Below are positions 26,464-36,387 of a DNA stretch of 61,919 nt, one piece after another (position 1 is the first letter of the stretch; the number at the start of each line of letters is the position of its first letter). Below the pieces are notes generated by a model that worked only from the letters and a program-made list of their open reading frames with translations, did no database searches and was not told the origin of the DNA. This stretch comes from Komagataeibacter melaceti. GTDB lineage: Bacteria > Pseudomonadota > Alphaproteobacteria > Acetobacterales > Acetobacteraceae. The stretch lies in contig NZ_QUWV01000151.1 of NCBI RefSeq assembly GCF_003403295.1, positions 1-61,919 of the forward strand, written 5' to 3'. The position numbers and the translations under genes are program-made.

Positions 26464-27191
26464 GTTCCTGTCTGCCTCGCAGCGTCGATCAACCCGTTGA
26501 ACAGGAGATGATCCCCTGCCGATATACCAAATTCCGGATGCCACTGCACGCCGATGCACAATGGATAACCGGGCAGTTCAATAGCTTCCACCACCCCATC
26601 CGGCGCGGTCGCGCACACAACCGCACGCCCCGGATCAGACACGGCCTGATGGTGCGCGGAATTGACCGCCAGCCTGTCCTGCCCCACCAGCCGGGCCAGA
26701 TGGGTGCCCGGCACGACATGCACGTCATGCCCGGCCTCGTTACGGGGGTTGGGCTGCTCATGCGCAAGGCTTGCAGGATATGTGTCCGGTATATGCTGGA
26801 CCAGTTGCCCGCCCAGCACGACCGCAAGAAGCTGCATGCCACCGCATATGCCCAGCACCGGAATCCCCCGCGCCATGGCGGCCCGGATCAGGGCTGTTTC
26901 CGCCAGCGTGCGGCGTGGTTTGGTCTGGACGGTGGCATGCCATTCCCCGCCCCCGTAAAGGTCGGGCGGCACGTCAAAGGCCCCACCTGTCACGACAAGC
27001 CCATCGAGGCGCGCAACCAGTTCCACCGCCAGTTCAGGCTCATGCCCCAGCGCCACCGGCAGGCCACCGCAGGCGGCGATCATGTCCATATAGTTCTGGC
27101 GGATGGCATACCATGGAAAGCCTGAGTAACCGCCCGGCGTGGGTGGCTCGCTATCCAGCGTGACACCGATCAGGGGACGTGGGGCGTTCAT
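26460..27191 (-). CDS. PuuD-like class I glutamine amidotransferase (gamma-glutamyl-GABA hydrolase family)
   Basis: This is a 243-residue C26-type hydrolase. The ATG at 27191 starts the family sequence MNAPRPLIGVTLDSE; an upstream frame to 27302 carries no conserved sequence. The nucleophile motif is VLGICGGMQLL (Cys116). The His-Glu partners are in GVQWHPEF near the C-terminus. WYAIRQNYMDMI and LVVTGGAFDVPPDLYGG match the PuuD group. It probably cleaves gamma-glutamyl amides in polyamine or related catabolism, but no puu genes are nearby. It leads the co-transcribed rluB-rsmD set. Confidence 0.85.
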   Translation of the reverse strand: MNAPRPLIGVTLDSEPPTPGGYSGFPWYAIRQNYMDMIAACGGLPVALGHEPELAVELVARLDGLVVTGGAFDVPPDLYGGGEWHATVQTKPRRTLAETALIRAAMARGIPVLGICGGMQLLAVVLGGQLVQHIPDTYPASLAHEQPNPRNEAGHDVHVVPGTHLARLVGQDRLAVNSAHHQAVSDPGRAVVCATAPDGVVEAIELPGYPLCIGVQWHPEFGISAGDHLLFNGLIDAARQTGT

Positions 27192-27300
27192 ACGGCCTGC
27201 CGGGGGAAATACGCAGCCAGAGGGAATGGATATGCCATGCCGCCCCTTTCCTGCCGCCTGACCAGAACTGTGCCGCAGTGAGGCCCTGCGGCCATGATAC

Positions 27301-27333
27301 AAAAAATCCCCACCGGCTACGCCTTGATGGGGA
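27301..27333 (-). terminator. rho-independent terminator of tRNA-Lys
   Basis: On the minus strand TCCCCATC pairs with GGTGGGGA (8 bp, one G-U), followed by six T residues, about 25 bp after the tRNA 3' end. Confidence 0.85.
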
Positions 27334-27357
27334 CTTATGTAATCTTATTAAACCCTA

Positions 27358-27433
<76 letters not shown>

Positions 27434-27518
27434 ACAGGGTTACCCGATCGGGTGAGAGGGCTTCTAGCAGCCCATAACGCACCATGGCAAGAGGGTTTTT
27501 TAAATTTTCTGAATTTTT

Positions 27519-28418
27519 CTACTGCTGCAACAGGCGCAGCAGGCCATCGAACTGTTCCAGCGAACGGTAATCGATCTTTATGCTGCCCCCTTTCCCGTCA
27601 AAGGCAATCTGGACCTTTACCCCAAGGCGGGTTGTCAGGTCGCGTTCGAGCGATGCGATCTCGGGGTTCTTGGCATTTTTTTCCGCCCTGTCACGCGCAT
27701 TGGCGGCCTTGCGCTCCTGCTGGCGGGCCAGGGCCTCCGTCTGCCGGACATTGAGCCCCTGCGCCAGAACGACCCTGAGGGCCGCAACCGGGTCCGCATG
27801 GGCCAGCAGGGCACGGGCATGACCGGCTGACAGGCCACGATGGCGCACGGCATCACGCACCGGCGGCGGCAACTGCAGCAGGCGGACCATGTTGGCCACA
27901 TGCGGACGTGACTTGCCAATGGCGCTGGCCAGTTCATCCTGCGTCAGGTCATATTCATCAAGCAGGCGCTGGAGGCCTTCCGCTTCCTCAATGGCATTGA
28001 GGTCGGCGCGCTGGAGGTTTTCCACCAGCGCCGCCGCCATGGCGTCACCATCATCAAGCGGGCGTACATGGACCGGCACGTCATGCAGCCCCGCAAGCTG
28101 GGAGGCACGCCAGCGCCGTTCCCCGGCTATGATCTGGTAGACACCCTTACGCTGCGGATGCGGGCGCACCAGAATGGGTTGCAGGATGCCGCGCACCCGG
28201 ATGGAGCTGGCCAGTTCATCCAGTGCCGCGGGTTCCATTTCCTGCCGTGGCTGGAAAGGACCGGGTTCCAGCACATCCACCGGCAGGCTGGCGATGACAT
28301 CCGGCGCCTTGCGCCCCTCGACCGCCGGGCTGGCGGGCAGCATGTTGACCTGTTCGCCCAGCAGGGCGGCAAGACCGCGCCCGAGGCGGGGACGGGCTGC
28401 GTCCTTTCTGCTTTTCAT
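27519..28418 (-). CDS. parB: chromosome-partitioning protein ParB
   Basis: ParB binds parS and spreads as a CTP-dependent clamp to organise the origin region. The 299-residue protein opens with RPRLGRGLAALLGE. It has the CTP-binding boxes PFQPRQ and IIAGERRWRAS, then NLQRADLNAIEEAEG and the helix-turn-helix LTQDELASAIGKSRPHVANMVRLL. The C-terminal dimerisation segment ends GLLRLLQQ. Its start overlaps the parA stop by one base. Perfect parS sites lie 1.4 kb and 3.7 kb upstream at 29811 and 32148, consistent with chromosomal rather than plasmid function. Confidence 0.97.
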   Translation of the reverse strand: MKSRKDAARPRLGRGLAALLGEQVNMLPASPAVEGRKAPDVIASLPVDVLEPGPFQPRQEMEPAALDELASSIRVRGILQPILVRPHPQRKGVYQIIAGERRWRASQLAGLHDVPVHVRPLDDGDAMAAALVENLQRADLNAIEEAEGLQRLLDEYDLTQDELASAIGKSRPHVANMVRLLQLPPPVRDAVRHRGLSAGHARALLAHADPVAALRVVLAQGLNVRQTEALARQQERKAANARDRAEKNAKNPEIASLERDLTTRLGVKVQIAFDGKGGSIKIDYRSLEQFDGLLRLLQQ

Positions 28419-29260
28419 CAGCGGACCTTCCCTTTTGCTGCCACCCCGAGGGCCAGACGTTCAGCCACCTCGACCGCCAGCGCCTGATAGGCCTGACTGC
28501 CGGAGGAGCGGGTATCATAATTCATGACCGGCTGGCCGTGGCTCTGCGCTTCGGAGATGCGGATATTGCGGGGGATCAGGGTTTCCATCACCTTGTCCCC
28601 GAAGAAGCTGCGGGCGTCATCCGCTACCAGTTCCGACAGGTTGTTACGCCGGTCGTACATGGTCAGGACAATGCCATCGAGCTTCAGCGCCGGGTTAAGC
28701 GACTGGCGCACGCTGTTGACGGTCCGCACCAGCTGGCTGATTCCCTCCAGCGCAAAGAACTCGCACTGCAACGGCACAATGACCGAATGTGCCGCCACCA
28801 GCGCATTGAGCGTAAGCAGGCCAAGGCTGGGCGGACAGTCGATCAGCACCACGTCATAATCCGCGCCGATCTGCGCCAGGGCATCGCGCAGGCGGTATTC
28901 GCGTCGGTCAGCCATGACCAGTTCCAGTTCCGCGCCCGCCAGTTCCGTATCCGCTGCTACCAGTGACAGGCCGGGTACCTCACTGGACTGCACCACGTCT
29001 GCTGCGCGTGCGCCATCTTCCAGCATGGCGTAGGCACCGGCACTGCGGGCGTCATAGCCCACGCCAAGGCCGGTGGAGGCATTGCCCTGCGGGTCCATGT
29101 CAACCAGCAGGACCTTCTGCCCTGATGTGGCCAGCGCCGCGGCAAGGTTGATGGCCGTGGTGGTCTTGCCAACGCCGCCCTTCTGGTTGGCAAGGGCGAT
29201 AATACGGGGGGAAGAAACTGCCGGGGTTCCCGTCTCATTCATTGTTGTGGTCTTTGACAC
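28418..29260 (-). CDS. parA: chromosome-partitioning ATPase ParA
   Basis: ParA is the Walker-type ATPase whose DNA-bound gradient moves ParB-parS. The deviant Walker A motif KGGVGKTT is at residues 27-34. The Walker B region is [26 protein letters not shown] and [14 protein letters not shown] complete the signature of chromosomal Soj-type proteins. The first 15 residues are variable. The start lies inside the 3' end of rsmG (26-bp overlap) and the stop abuts parB, as in other alphaproteobacteria. Confidence 0.97.
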   Translation of the reverse strand: MSKTTTMNETGTPAVSSPRIIALANQKGGVGKTTTAINLAAALATSGQKVLLVDMDPQGNASTGLGVGYDARSAGAYAMLEDGARAADVVQSSEVPGLSLVAADTELAGAELELVMADRREYRLRDALAQIGADYDVVLIDCPPSLGLLTLNALVAAHSVIVPLQCEFFALEGISQLVRTVNSVRQSLNPALKLDGIVLTMYDRRNNLSELVADDARSFFGDKVMETLIPRNIRISEAQSHGQPVMNYDTRSSGSQAYQALAVEVAERLALGVAAKGKVR

Positions 29261-29861
29261 GCCTGATATCGCTCAATTTTAGAATCACACCATCCGTATT
29301 TGTACGGCTTGGAATCCGGGTTGTTGCCATGTGCCAATCGGCACGGGCTGTCGTCAATTCCTCTTCCGCATTCCGTCCTTTCAGAAACAGGCAGAAACCA
29401 TCCGGTTGCAGGAAGCGCGTGCCCCATTCCAGCAGGCGGGACAGCGGCGCCAGTGCGCGGGCCGTCACTACCTGCGCGGGGGGCACCCGCGCCACTTCCA
29501 GCCGCTGGGCACATACCGTTACCCGCGCCCCTGCCACCCGCGCGGCCTCACGCAGGAAAGCGGCCTTGCGCTGATCCGACTCAATCAGGGTAACATGCGC
29601 ATCCGTGGCGCAGGCAATGACCAGACCGGGAAAACCCCCGCCCGAGCCCATGTCCACCAGCGTTACCCCACCTGCCGGAATCTGGTCCGCCAGTTGCAGG
29701 CTGTCAGCTATGTGGCGTGACCATAGATGCGGCAGGTCATGCGGGGAGACAAGATTGATACGCTGGTTCCAGCGTTGCAGTATGCCGGCATAGCGTTCCA
29801 GCCTGTCGCGTGTTTCACGTGAAACATCGGCCAGAGCCGCCGGATTGTCACCGCGCATCAT
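29235..29861 (-). CDS. rsmG: 16S rRNA (guanine527-N7)-methyltransferase
   Basis: RsmG methylates G527 in the 530 loop of 16S rRNA. The 208-residue protein has the SAM-binding [16 protein letters not shown] and [14 protein letters not shown], typical of GidB/RsmG. Codons for VSRET near residue 14 are supplied by a perfect parS palindrome (29811-29826). The start overlaps the mnmG stop by 4 bp, and the end overlaps parA by 26 bp. Confidence 0.96.
   Translation of the reverse strand: MMRGDNPAALADVSRETRDRLERYAGILQRWNQRINLVSPHDLPHLWSRHIADSLQLADQIPAGGVTLVDMGSGGGFPGLVIACATDAHVTLIESDQRKAAFLREAARVAGARVTVCAQRLEVARVPPAQVVTARALAPLSRLLEWGTRFLQPDGFCLFLKGRNAEEELTTARADWHMATTRIPSRTNTDGVILKLSDIRRVKDHNNE
29811..29826. 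promoter_or_regulatory. parS centromere site within rsmG
   Basis: The perfect 16-bp palindrome TGTTTCACGTGAAACA equals the bacterial parS consensus bound by ParB. It lies in the first codons of rsmG, 1.4 kb from parB. Confidence 0.95.
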
Positions 29862-31729
29862 GCCATCACCGGCTTCTGGCGCACATGCGCCAGCAGGGCC
29901 ATCAGGGCGGATGGCGTAATGCCGGGGATACGCTGCGCGGCCCCGAAGGTAATCGGTCGCACCCGTGCAAGACGTTCCTGCATTTCCGTACTCAGCCCGC
30001 CAATCTGGCTGTAATCGAGATCCACAGGCAGGGGCATGCGGCCCTCCGTAGCAAGCTGGCGGATCTCGCGCTCCTGACGGAAAATGTAGCCGCTATAGCG
30101 TGCCTCGGTCGTCAGGTGCTGGGCCACACGGGGCGGAAGGTCGGCAAACCATGGCGCGATCCGGCTTACGGTTTCAGGTGCGGCATCTGTCGCCAGCACG
30201 TCCAGCAGGGAACGGGCACGCCCATCTGCCGAAACATTGACCCCTGCCCTGCGCAGGAGGTCAGACGTATAGGTTTCATTGCGCGCGCGATCGGTCGCCG
30301 CATCAATAGCTGCCTGATCGGCACGAAAGCGTGCGGCGCGGGCGGGACCGATACATCCCCACTCCATGCCACGCGGGGTCAGACGCAGGTCCGCATTGTC
30401 AGCCCGCAGGGTCAGGCGGTATTCCGCGCGTGAGGTAAACATGCGGTAGGGTTCCGACACACCCTGCGTGGTCAGGTCATCAATCATGACACCGATATAC
30501 GCATCACCACGATCAAGCGTGACCCCCTGCCCGCCCCCGACATGTCGGGCAGCATTGATGCCCGCGACCAGTCCCTGCGCGCCTGCTTCCTCATACCCGG
30601 TGGTGCCATTGATCTGCCCGGCGAGGAACAGGCCGGGCATGTTCTTCAGCTCCAGCGTGGGGGCAAGTTCACGCGGGTCGATATAGTCATATTCCACTGC
30701 GTATCCCGGCCGCACGATCCGGCAGTGCTCCAGCCCGGGAATACTGCGCAGCATCTCATGCTGGACATTTTCCGGCAGGCTGGTGGAAATCCCGTTGGGA
30801 TAGACCAGATTTCCCTCCGGGTTGCCGGGCAGGCCTTCGGGCTCAAGAAAAATCTGGTGTGATTCACGCTGCGCGAAACGTACCACCTTATCCTCGATGG
30901 ATGGACAGTAGCGCGGCCCCCGCCCCGAAATCACCCCGCCATAAAGGGCGGAAAGCTGGAGATTGTCCCGGATGATTTCATGCGTGCGGGGCGTCGTGGC
31001 CGTGATGCGGCACGAGACCATAGGGTTGGTGATGGCGTCCGTCATGCGGCTGAACGGTTCAGGAATGGCATCCCCCCTGTCTTCAGGCAGGCTGTCCCAG
31101 TCAATACTGTCACGCGCGATACGGGCGGGAGTACCTGTCTTGAGGCGTCCCATACGCAGCCCGCGCGCGGCCAGCCTTTCGCCAAGCGCATTGGCCGGAC
31201 GATCCCCTACCCGCCCGGCGGGCTGGCTGTCGTGACCGATATGGATCGTGCCGCGCAGGAAAGTACCGGTCGCCAGCACTACGGCGCCGCATGAATAAGT
31301 GCGCCCGTCTTCACAGACCAGACCATGGACCCGACCCTGCTCATCAACCTGCAGGTCGGCTGCAGCGCCCTCCACAATATCCAGCAGGGCGGTTTCCGCC
31401 AGCAGGTCCTGTATCGCCTGCCGGTAAAGGGTGCGGTCCGCCTGCGCGCGCGGGCCATGCACGGCTGGTCCCTTGGAGCGGTTGAGCAGCTTGAAATGGA
31501 TTCCGGCACGATCGGCGGCGCGCCCCATCAGCCCGTCCAGCGCATCGATTTCGCGCACAAGGTGCCCCTTGCCAATACCGCCAATGGCCGGGTTGCACGA
31601 CATGATCCCGATCGTATCGCGCCGATGTGTCAACAGCATCGTGCGGGCACCCATGCGCGCGGCGGCAGCAGCGGCCTCGCACCCCGCATGCCCCCCACCA
31701 ACGACGATCACATCATATGCGCGGTTCAT
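29858..31729 (-). CDS. mnmG: tRNA uridine 5-carboxymethylaminomethyl modification enzyme MnmG
   Basis: MnmG is the FAD-dependent partner of MnmE that installs (carboxymethyl)aminomethyl at U34. The 623-residue protein starts with the FAD loop [14 protein letters not shown] (8-21). It contains [66 protein letters not shown] and [17 protein letters not shown]. All are standard GidA segments. It lies 12 bp downstream of mnmE and overlaps rsmG by 4 bp. Confidence 0.98.
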   Translation of the reverse strand: MNRAYDVIVVGGGHAGCEAAAAAARMGARTMLLTHRRDTIGIMSCNPAIGGIGKGHLVREIDALDGLMGRAADRAGIHFKLLNRSKGPAVHGPRAQADRTLYRQAIQDLLAETALLDIVEGAAADLQVDEQGRVHGLVCEDGRTYSCGAVVLATGTFLRGTIHIGHDSQPAGRVGDRPANALGERLAARGLRMGRLKTGTPARIARDSIDWDSLPEDRGDAIPEPFSRMTDAITNPMVSCRITATTPRTHEIIRDNLQLSALYGGVISGRGPRYCPSIEDKVVRFAQRESHQIFLEPEGLPGNPEGNLVYPNGISTSLPENVQHEMLRSIPGLEHCRIVRPGYAVEYDYIDPRELAPTLELKNMPGLFLAGQINGTTGYEEAGAQGLVAGINAARHVGGGQGVTLDRGDAYIGVMIDDLTTQGVSEPYRMFTSRAEYRLTLRADNADLRLTPRGMEWGCIGPARAARFRADQAAIDAATDRARNETYTSDLLRRAGVNVSADGRARSLLDVLATDAAPETVSRIAPWFADLPPRVAQHLTTEARYSGYIFRQEREIRQLATEGRMPLPVDLDYSQIGGLSTEMQERLARVRPITFGAAQRIPGITPSALMALLAHVRQKPVMA

Positions 31730-31741
31730 CCTGCGCGTCTC

Positions 31742-33049
31742 CTACTTGCCAATACAGAACTGGCCAAACACGGTATCCAGAAGGGCCTCTACATCCACCG
31801 CGCCCGTCAGTCGCCCCAGCGCGCGCATGGCAAGCCGCATTTCTTCCCCACGCATTTCAGGCCAGTCCATGCCCAGCGCGCGCCCGATGTGGTGCACCGT
31901 CTCCTCAATGGCGGCGCGATGCCGCGCACGGGTGAATGGAGCCTGCGCCTGGCCTGCCGTCAGCGCCCGTGCGTGCGCGGCCAGAACATCCCTTAGCACA
32001 TCCATCCCCGCATGGGTGAGTACACTAATGCCAATCGCACCCTCAGGCGCGTCATGCAGGTCTATCTTGTTACAGACCAGCAGGCCATCCCCTTCCAGCC
32101 GTGGCGGGGCCTGACTGCCCGTGAATACATGCACGACACAATCCGCCTGTTTCACGTGAAACAGTGAACGCCGCACGCCCTCGGCCTCGATCTCGTCATC
32201 CGTGTCACGCAGGCCAGCGGTATCAACCAATGTGACCGGCACATCCCCCAGCACGATCCGGGTCTCGATCGCATCACGCGTCGTGCCCGCGCGTGGGGAG
32301 ACAATCGCCGCATCCCGCCCCGCCAGCGCGTTAAGCAGGCTGGACTTGCCCACATTCGGCGCGCCTACAATGGCAAAGACCAGCCCACGCCGCAGCCGTT
32401 CCGCCCCAGCGCCCTCAAGCAGGCTAGCCTGCATGGTCGCATGCAGTTCCTGCAGGCCATCAACCAGCCTCTGTTCAACCTCGGGGGGCAGTTCCTCGTC
32501 AGGGAAGTCGATCAATGCTTCCTGATGCGCCAGCAGCACGCGCAGCCTGTCCGCCCATTGCTGGTACAGGCGACTCTGTGCCCCATCAACCTGCGCCAGG
32601 GCCTGCCGCCGCTGGGCCTCGGTCTCGGCATCAATCAGGTCGGCTATGCCCTCCGCCTGCATGAGATCCATCCGCCCATGGGTAAACGCCCTGCGGCTGA
32701 ACTCGCCCGGTTCTGCCGGGCGGGCCCCGAGGGCAACCAGCGTATCGGCCACGGCATTGATGACAGCGGGACCGGCATGCAGGTGCAGTTCCGCACTATC
32801 CTCGCCCGTATAGCTGTCCGGACCGGGAAACCAGAGCACCAGCGCCCGGTCCAGCAGGACAGGCTCCGCCCCGTCACGCCGCCACAGGCCACGAAGGGAG
32901 GCACGGCGCGGCGCGGGAAGACGGCCGCACAGGCTTTCCACAATCCTGCCGCTCCCTACCCCGCTCAACCGCATGACCGCGATGGCCGCCCGTGACAGGC
33001 CGCTGGCCAGGGCGAAAATGACTGGAGGATGCCCATCACTTTCCCGCAT
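31742..33049 (-). CDS. mnmE: tRNA modification GTPase MnmE
   Basis: MnmE works with MnmG on wobble uridines. The chosen ATG at 33049 has GGAG 6 bases upstream and sits just before the conserved [10 protein letters not shown]. In-frame ATGs at 33055-33076 are possible, and 33136 would overlap the divergent gene. Landmarks are [19 protein letters not shown] (folate domain), [17 protein letters not shown]-domain [20 protein letters not shown] and NKID, and the C-terminal catalytic FCIGK. A parS palindrome lies inside the G domain, where the frame reads LFHVKQ. Confidence 0.97.
   Translation of the reverse strand: MRESDGHPPVIFALASGLSRAAIAVMRLSGVGSGRIVESLCGRLPAPRRASLRGLWRRDGAEPVLLDRALVLWFPGPDSYTGEDSAELHLHAGPAVINAVADTLVALGARPAEPGEFSRRAFTHGRMDLMQAEGIADLIDAETEAQRRQALAQVDGAQSRLYQQWADRLRVLLAHQEALIDFPDEELPPEVEQRLVDGLQELHATMQASLLEGAGAERLRRGLVFAIVGAPNVGKSSLLNALAGRDAAIVSPRAGTTRDAIETRIVLGDVPVTLVDTAGLRDTDDEIEAEGVRRSLFHVKQADCVVHVFTGSQAPPRLEGDGLLVCNKIDLHDAPEGAIGISVLTHAGMDVLRDVLAAHARALTAGQAQAPFTRARHRAAIEETVHHIGRALGMDWPEMRGEEMRLAMRALGRLTGAVDVEALLDTVFGQFCIGK
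32148..32163. promoter_or_regulatory. parS centromere site within mnmE
   Basis: This is a second perfect copy of TGTTTCACGTGAAACA, 2.3 kb upstream of the first and embedded in mnmE codons for FHVK. Two exact consensus sites this close mark the ParB loading zone. Confidence 0.95.
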
Positions 33050-33134
33050 AAACATCTCCGTCATTGCCATCGTCATTTTGTCCGCTCCGGGAACGGCGTT
33101 ATCCTTCACCTCTTTGTCCTGATCAAGGTGACTC

Positions 33135-33602
33135 ATGCCACAACTTTCAATGCATTCCCCCCTGGCGCCGCTTACCGTCTCGGCTGAAGATGAGCAGATC
33201 GTGGCGCTCGACTGGGGCTGGGGGCGCGATCAGGAACCGACCCCCGTTCTGCTGGCGGCGCGTAACTGGCTGGATGCCTATTTTGATGGCGCGACCACAC
33301 CATGCGACCTGCCGCTAGCTCCCTATGGCAGCGACGGGCAGCTTGCCGCGTGGCAGTTCATGCGGACCATTCCCATGGGCCAGCAGGTTGACTGGAAGGA
33401 CGCGGCGGCCCAGGCCGGTGTCACACCTGAGGACATTCTCAGCGCCTGTATGGAAAACCCCATTCCCATCCTCATTCCCTGCCACCGCATCGACTTCACG
33501 GACTGCCCCGACTACGACCCCGAAACCTATCCCGGTGATGAAGGCGCACGTGACCGGATGTTCCTGCGCGACCTGGAAGCGCTTTCCACCACCAAGCCCT
33601 GA
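33135..33602 (+). CDS. Ogt/MGMT-like alkyltransferase domain protein
   Basis: This 155-residue protein has the PCHR active-site motif of O6-alkylguanine-DNA alkyltransferases in [14 protein letters not shown] (Cys116), preceded by [20 protein letters not shown]. The latter matches the family's IPxGxxxxY..A...G segment with Trp in place of Tyr. The [18 protein letters not shown] stretch replaces the usual AVGxAxxxNPxPI arginine-finger loop, so DNA repair activity is plausible but unproven. It starts within the extended mnmE frame, divergent to it. A quinone oxidoreductase gene follows after 39 bp. Confidence 0.75.
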   Translation: MPQLSMHSPLAPLTVSAEDEQIVALDWGWGRDQEPTPVLLAARNWLDAYFDGATTPCDLPLAPYGSDGQLAAWQFMRTIPMGQQVDWKDAAAQAGVTPEDILSACMENPIPILIPCHRIDFTDCPDYDPETYPGDEGARDRMFLRDLEALSTTKP

Positions 33603-33641
33603 ACCGGAGACAGTCCGGTAATGCCTGAAGGAGGACAAGCC

Positions 33642-34646
33642 ATGAATACCGTCATCCGCATTCATGAATATGGCGGCCCCGACGTACTCCGCACCGAAAC
33701 CCTGCCTGTGCCCACACCTGCGGCAGGTGAAGTCATGCTGCGGCAGGATGCGATTGGCGTCAATTTCATTGATACCTACTTCCGCAGCGGCCTTTACAAA
33801 TTCCCTTCCCTGCCCGCCATTCCCGGTATGGAGGGTGCCGGCACCATCACGGCTGTCGGCCCCGACGTGCATGATCTCAGCCCGGGAATGCGCGTCGCCT
33901 ATGCTGGCGTGCCGGGCGGCTACGCCACGTTCCGGACCATTGCGGCCGACAGGGTTGTCGCCCTGCCCGATGACATTGCCTCCAGCACCGCCGCCGCCAT
34001 CATGCTGCGGGGCCTGAGTGTCCACATGCTGCTGCGCGAAGTCTATCGCGTGCAACCCGGTGACGACATACTGGTCTATGCCGCAGCCGGTGGTGTGGGG
34101 CTGCTCATGTGCCAGTGGGCGCAGCATCTGGGCGCGCATGTCATCGGTGTTGTCTCCACTGCGGAGAAAGCCGAACTGGCGCGGGCCAACGGGGCCAGGC
34201 ATGTCATCATCGGCACGGACCGTGTCAGTGAGCAGGTGCGTGACCTGACCGAAGGCCGGATGCTGCCCGTGGTTTACGACAGTATCGGCAAGGCCACATT
34301 CGAGACCAGCCTCTCCTGCCTCGCACCGCGTGGCCTCATGGTCAGCTACGGCAACGCCTCAGGCCCCGTAACCGGCGTGGACGTGGGCACACTGGCCGCC
34401 CATGGCAGCCTGTACCTGACCCGCCCGATGCTCATGACCTATATCGCCCGGCGCACGGCGCTGCTGCACGCGGCAAAGGAAGTTTTCGCGCTGGTGAAAA
34501 AGGACGTGCTCAAACCACATATCGGCCAGACCTTTGCACTGCATGACGCCGCACAGGCTCATATTGCACTTGAGGCACGCAAGACCACGGGCAGCACGAT
34601 CCTGCTTCCCCGAAACCCCGCAAAAGATTCCGCTACACCGGAATAA
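33642..34646 (+). CDS. quinone oxidoreductase (zinc-independent MDR family)
   Basis: This NADPH-dependent quinone reductase/zeta-crystallin-like protein has 334 residues from the ATG at 33642, preceded by GAAGGAGG. Features are IGVNFIDTYFRSGLY, LPAIPGMEGAG, the nucleotide-binding VYAAAGGVGLLMCQWA and TRPMLMTYIARR. No zinc-ligand Cys cluster is present. The family reduces quinones by single electrons or hydride. The exact substrate is unknown. Its stop is followed at once by the double-hairpin repeat at 34650. Confidence 0.93.
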   Translation: MNTVIRIHEYGGPDVLRTETLPVPTPAAGEVMLRQDAIGVNFIDTYFRSGLYKFPSLPAIPGMEGAGTITAVGPDVHDLSPGMRVAYAGVPGGYATFRTIAADRVVALPDDIASSTAAAIMLRGLSVHMLLREVYRVQPGDDILVYAAAGGVGLLMCQWAQHLGAHVIGVVSTAEKAELARANGARHVIIGTDRVSEQVRDLTEGRMLPVVYDSIGKATFETSLSCLAPRGLMVSYGNASGPVTGVDVGTLAAHGSLYLTRPMLMTYIARRTALLHAAKEVFALVKKDVLKPHIGQTFALHDAAQAHIALEARKTTGSTILLPRNPAKDSATPE

Positions 34647-34649
34647 TAT

Positions 34650-34726
34650 AAAGTTTTGGGGTGCCGTCTTTTTTAAAAAGGCGGCGTTTTCTGAAGCTTT
34701 TTGAAAAAAGCTTCACCAAAAACTTT
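34650..34726. repeat. AT-rich double-hairpin intergenic repeat, complete copy
   Basis: The outer inverted ends AAAGTTTTGG (34650-34659) and CCAAAAACTTT (34716-34726) enclose two hairpins. The first is GCCGTCTTTTTT/AAAAAGGCGGC (34663-34685) and the second is GAAGCTTTTTG/AAAAAAGCTTC (34693-34714). The whole can fold as a three-way junction. It lies between the convergent quinone oxidoreductase and rho genes. A diverged partner lies at 41919. I regard it as a dispersed element of acetic acid bacteria; that is from memory, not a search. Confidence 0.85.
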
Positions 34727-34760
34727 CTTCTGATTGGGGAGGTTAAACAGCTTCCAAAAG

Positions 34761-34788
34761 AAAACCCCGGCACAAGGGCCGGGGTTTT
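34761..34788. terminator. terminator downstream of rho
   Basis: Arms aaaaccccgg (34761-34770) and ccggggtttt (34779-34788) form a perfect 10-bp stem with A/T tracts built into both ends. It can work in either direction. It is 27 bp past the rho stop. Confidence 0.85.
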
Positions 34789-34814
34789 CCAGTCTGTTAC
34801 TGCCGACGGGTCGG

Positions 34815-36125
34815 TCAGGTATTCATAGCATCGAAGAAATCATGGTTGGTCTTGCTGTATTTGAGCTTGTCCAGCAGGAAGTCCATCGCATCCATGGTGC
34901 CCATGGGGGCAAGGATACGGCGCAGCACCCACATCTTGGCCAGTTCAGCCCGGTCAACCAGCAGTTCTTCCTTACGCGTGCCACTCTTGGTGATGTCAAT
35001 CGCGGGGAAGGTACGCTTGTCCGCCAGCTTGCGGTCAAGGATCAGTTCCGAGTTACCGGTGCCCTTGAACTCTTCAAAAATGACTTCATCCATGCGGCTG
35101 CCGGTATCAATCAGCGCGGTCGCGATGATGGTCAGCGACCCGCCTTCCTCGATATTGCGGGCGGCACCAAAGAAGCGCTTGGGGCGCTGCAGCGCATTGG
35201 CGTCCACACCACCGGTCAGCACCTTGCCCGATGAGGGCACGACAGTGTTGTAGGCACGGGCCAGACGCGTGATCGAATCCAGCAGGATCACCACGTCACG
35301 CTTGTGCTCGACCAGGCGCTTGGCCTTTTCCAGCACCATTTCCGTCACCTGCACATGGCGCGTGGCGGGCTCGTCAAAGGTGGAGGACACCACTTCACCG
35401 CGCACGGAACGCGCCATGTCGGTCACTTCCTCCGGCCGCTCGTCAATCAGCAGCACGATCAGGAAGACTTCGGGATGGTTCGCGGCGATGGAGGAGGCGA
35501 TGCTCTGCAGCATCACGGTCTTGCCGGTACGGGGCGGCGCCACGATCAGCGCGCGCTGGCCCATGCCGATGGGCGAGACCAGGTCAATCACGCGGGAAGT
35601 AAAGTCGCGGTTCGGGGTCTTGCCCTTCCCCTTGCCATTGGCGGGCGGTTCGGCCGCTCCACCCACGGCGGAGTTCTCGACCTCCATCTGCAACCGGCGT
35701 TCGGGGTACAGGGGGGTCAGGTTGTCAAAATTGATCCGCTGGCGCACCGCTTCGGGTGGCTCGAAATTGATCGCATTGACCTTGAGCAGCGCAAAATACC
35801 GTTCCCCGTCACGCGGGGCGCGGATCTGGCCTTCCACCGTATCACCGGTGCGCAGGCCGAAACGGCGGACCTGGCTGGGGGAGATGTAGATGTCATCCGG
35901 GCCGGGCAGGTAATTGGCCTCGGGCGAGCGGAGGAAACCAAACCCGTCGGACAGGATTTCAAGCGTGCCGTCCCCATAGATCGCCTGGTCATTATCCGCC
36001 AGGGTCTTGAGGATCGTGAACATCAGCTCCTGCTTGCGGAGGGATGATGCGTTTTCAATATTCAGACTTTCGGCATAAGCCAGAAGGTCTGCCGGGGATT
36101 TGGCCTTGAGTTCGGCGAGTTGCAT
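34815..36125 (-). CDS. rho: transcription termination factor Rho
   Basis: Rho is the hexameric RNA helicase that ends transcription. The ATG at 36125 begins [20 protein letters not shown], the conserved N-terminal domain; upstream residues to 36215 are not Rho-like. Primary RNA site [19 protein letters not shown] is at 51-69 and Walker [10 protein letters not shown] at 196-204. [13 protein letters not shown] and the Q/R-loop region follow. A Gly/Lys/Ala/Pro insert (about 152-170) separates the RNA-binding and motor domains. The 436 residues are slightly longer than the E. coli protein for that reason. A leader of about 160 nt separates the likely promoter from the start. Confidence 0.98.
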   Translation of the reverse strand: MQLAELKAKSPADLLAYAESLNIENASSLRKQELMFTILKTLADNDQAIYGDGTLEILSDGFGFLRSPEANYLPGPDDIYISPSQVRRFGLRTGDTVEGQIRAPRDGERYFALLKVNAINFEPPEAVRQRINFDNLTPLYPERRLQMEVENSAVGGAAEPPANGKGKGKTPNRDFTSRVIDLVSPIGMGQRALIVAPPRTGKTVMLQSIASSIAANHPEVFLIVLLIDERPEEVTDMARSVRGEVVSSTFDEPATRHVQVTEMVLEKAKRLVEHKRDVVILLDSITRLARAYNTVVPSSGKVLTGGVDANALQRPKRFFGAARNIEEGGSLTIIATALIDTGSRMDEVIFEEFKGTGNSELILDRKLADKRTFPAIDITKSGTRKEELLVDRAELAKMWVLRRILAPMGTMDAMDFLLDKLKYSKTNHDFFDAMNT

Positions 36126-36295
36126 GCAGGATATGCCTATAAGTGGGCAGTTCACGAAGGGAAAAGTAAAGCCAGCAATCACGAGCAGGATGCGCGGGGC
36201 GCAATACCTGACCATCTTCTTGCGAAACGGTGGATGCTGCTTGACTGATAGGGCGGGGAATCCAGACAGGTTGATAAACCTTCCGGAACACCGGC

Positions 36296-36324
36296 ACCCT
36301 ATGGCAGTTCTGCCCCGAAGTCAA
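36296..36324 (-). promoter_or_regulatory. sigma-70-type promoter upstream of rho
   Basis: On the minus strand TTGACT and TAGGGT are separated by 17 bases, a near-consensus -35/-10 arrangement. Transcription would begin near 36289, leaving a leader of about 160 nt before the rho ATG. Long leaders are common for rho because the protein autoregulates. Confidence 0.6.
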
Positions 36325-36387
36325 GCATAAGCCACACCTGCCCGGCCCGCACAGCCGCGCAGACCACAATAACCGGCCCCGTTATCC

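Noticed and set aside
27434-36387. Replication origin near parAB
   Set aside because: Synteny suggests oriC is near, but I saw no DnaA-box cluster or AT-rich unwinding region in the gaps here.
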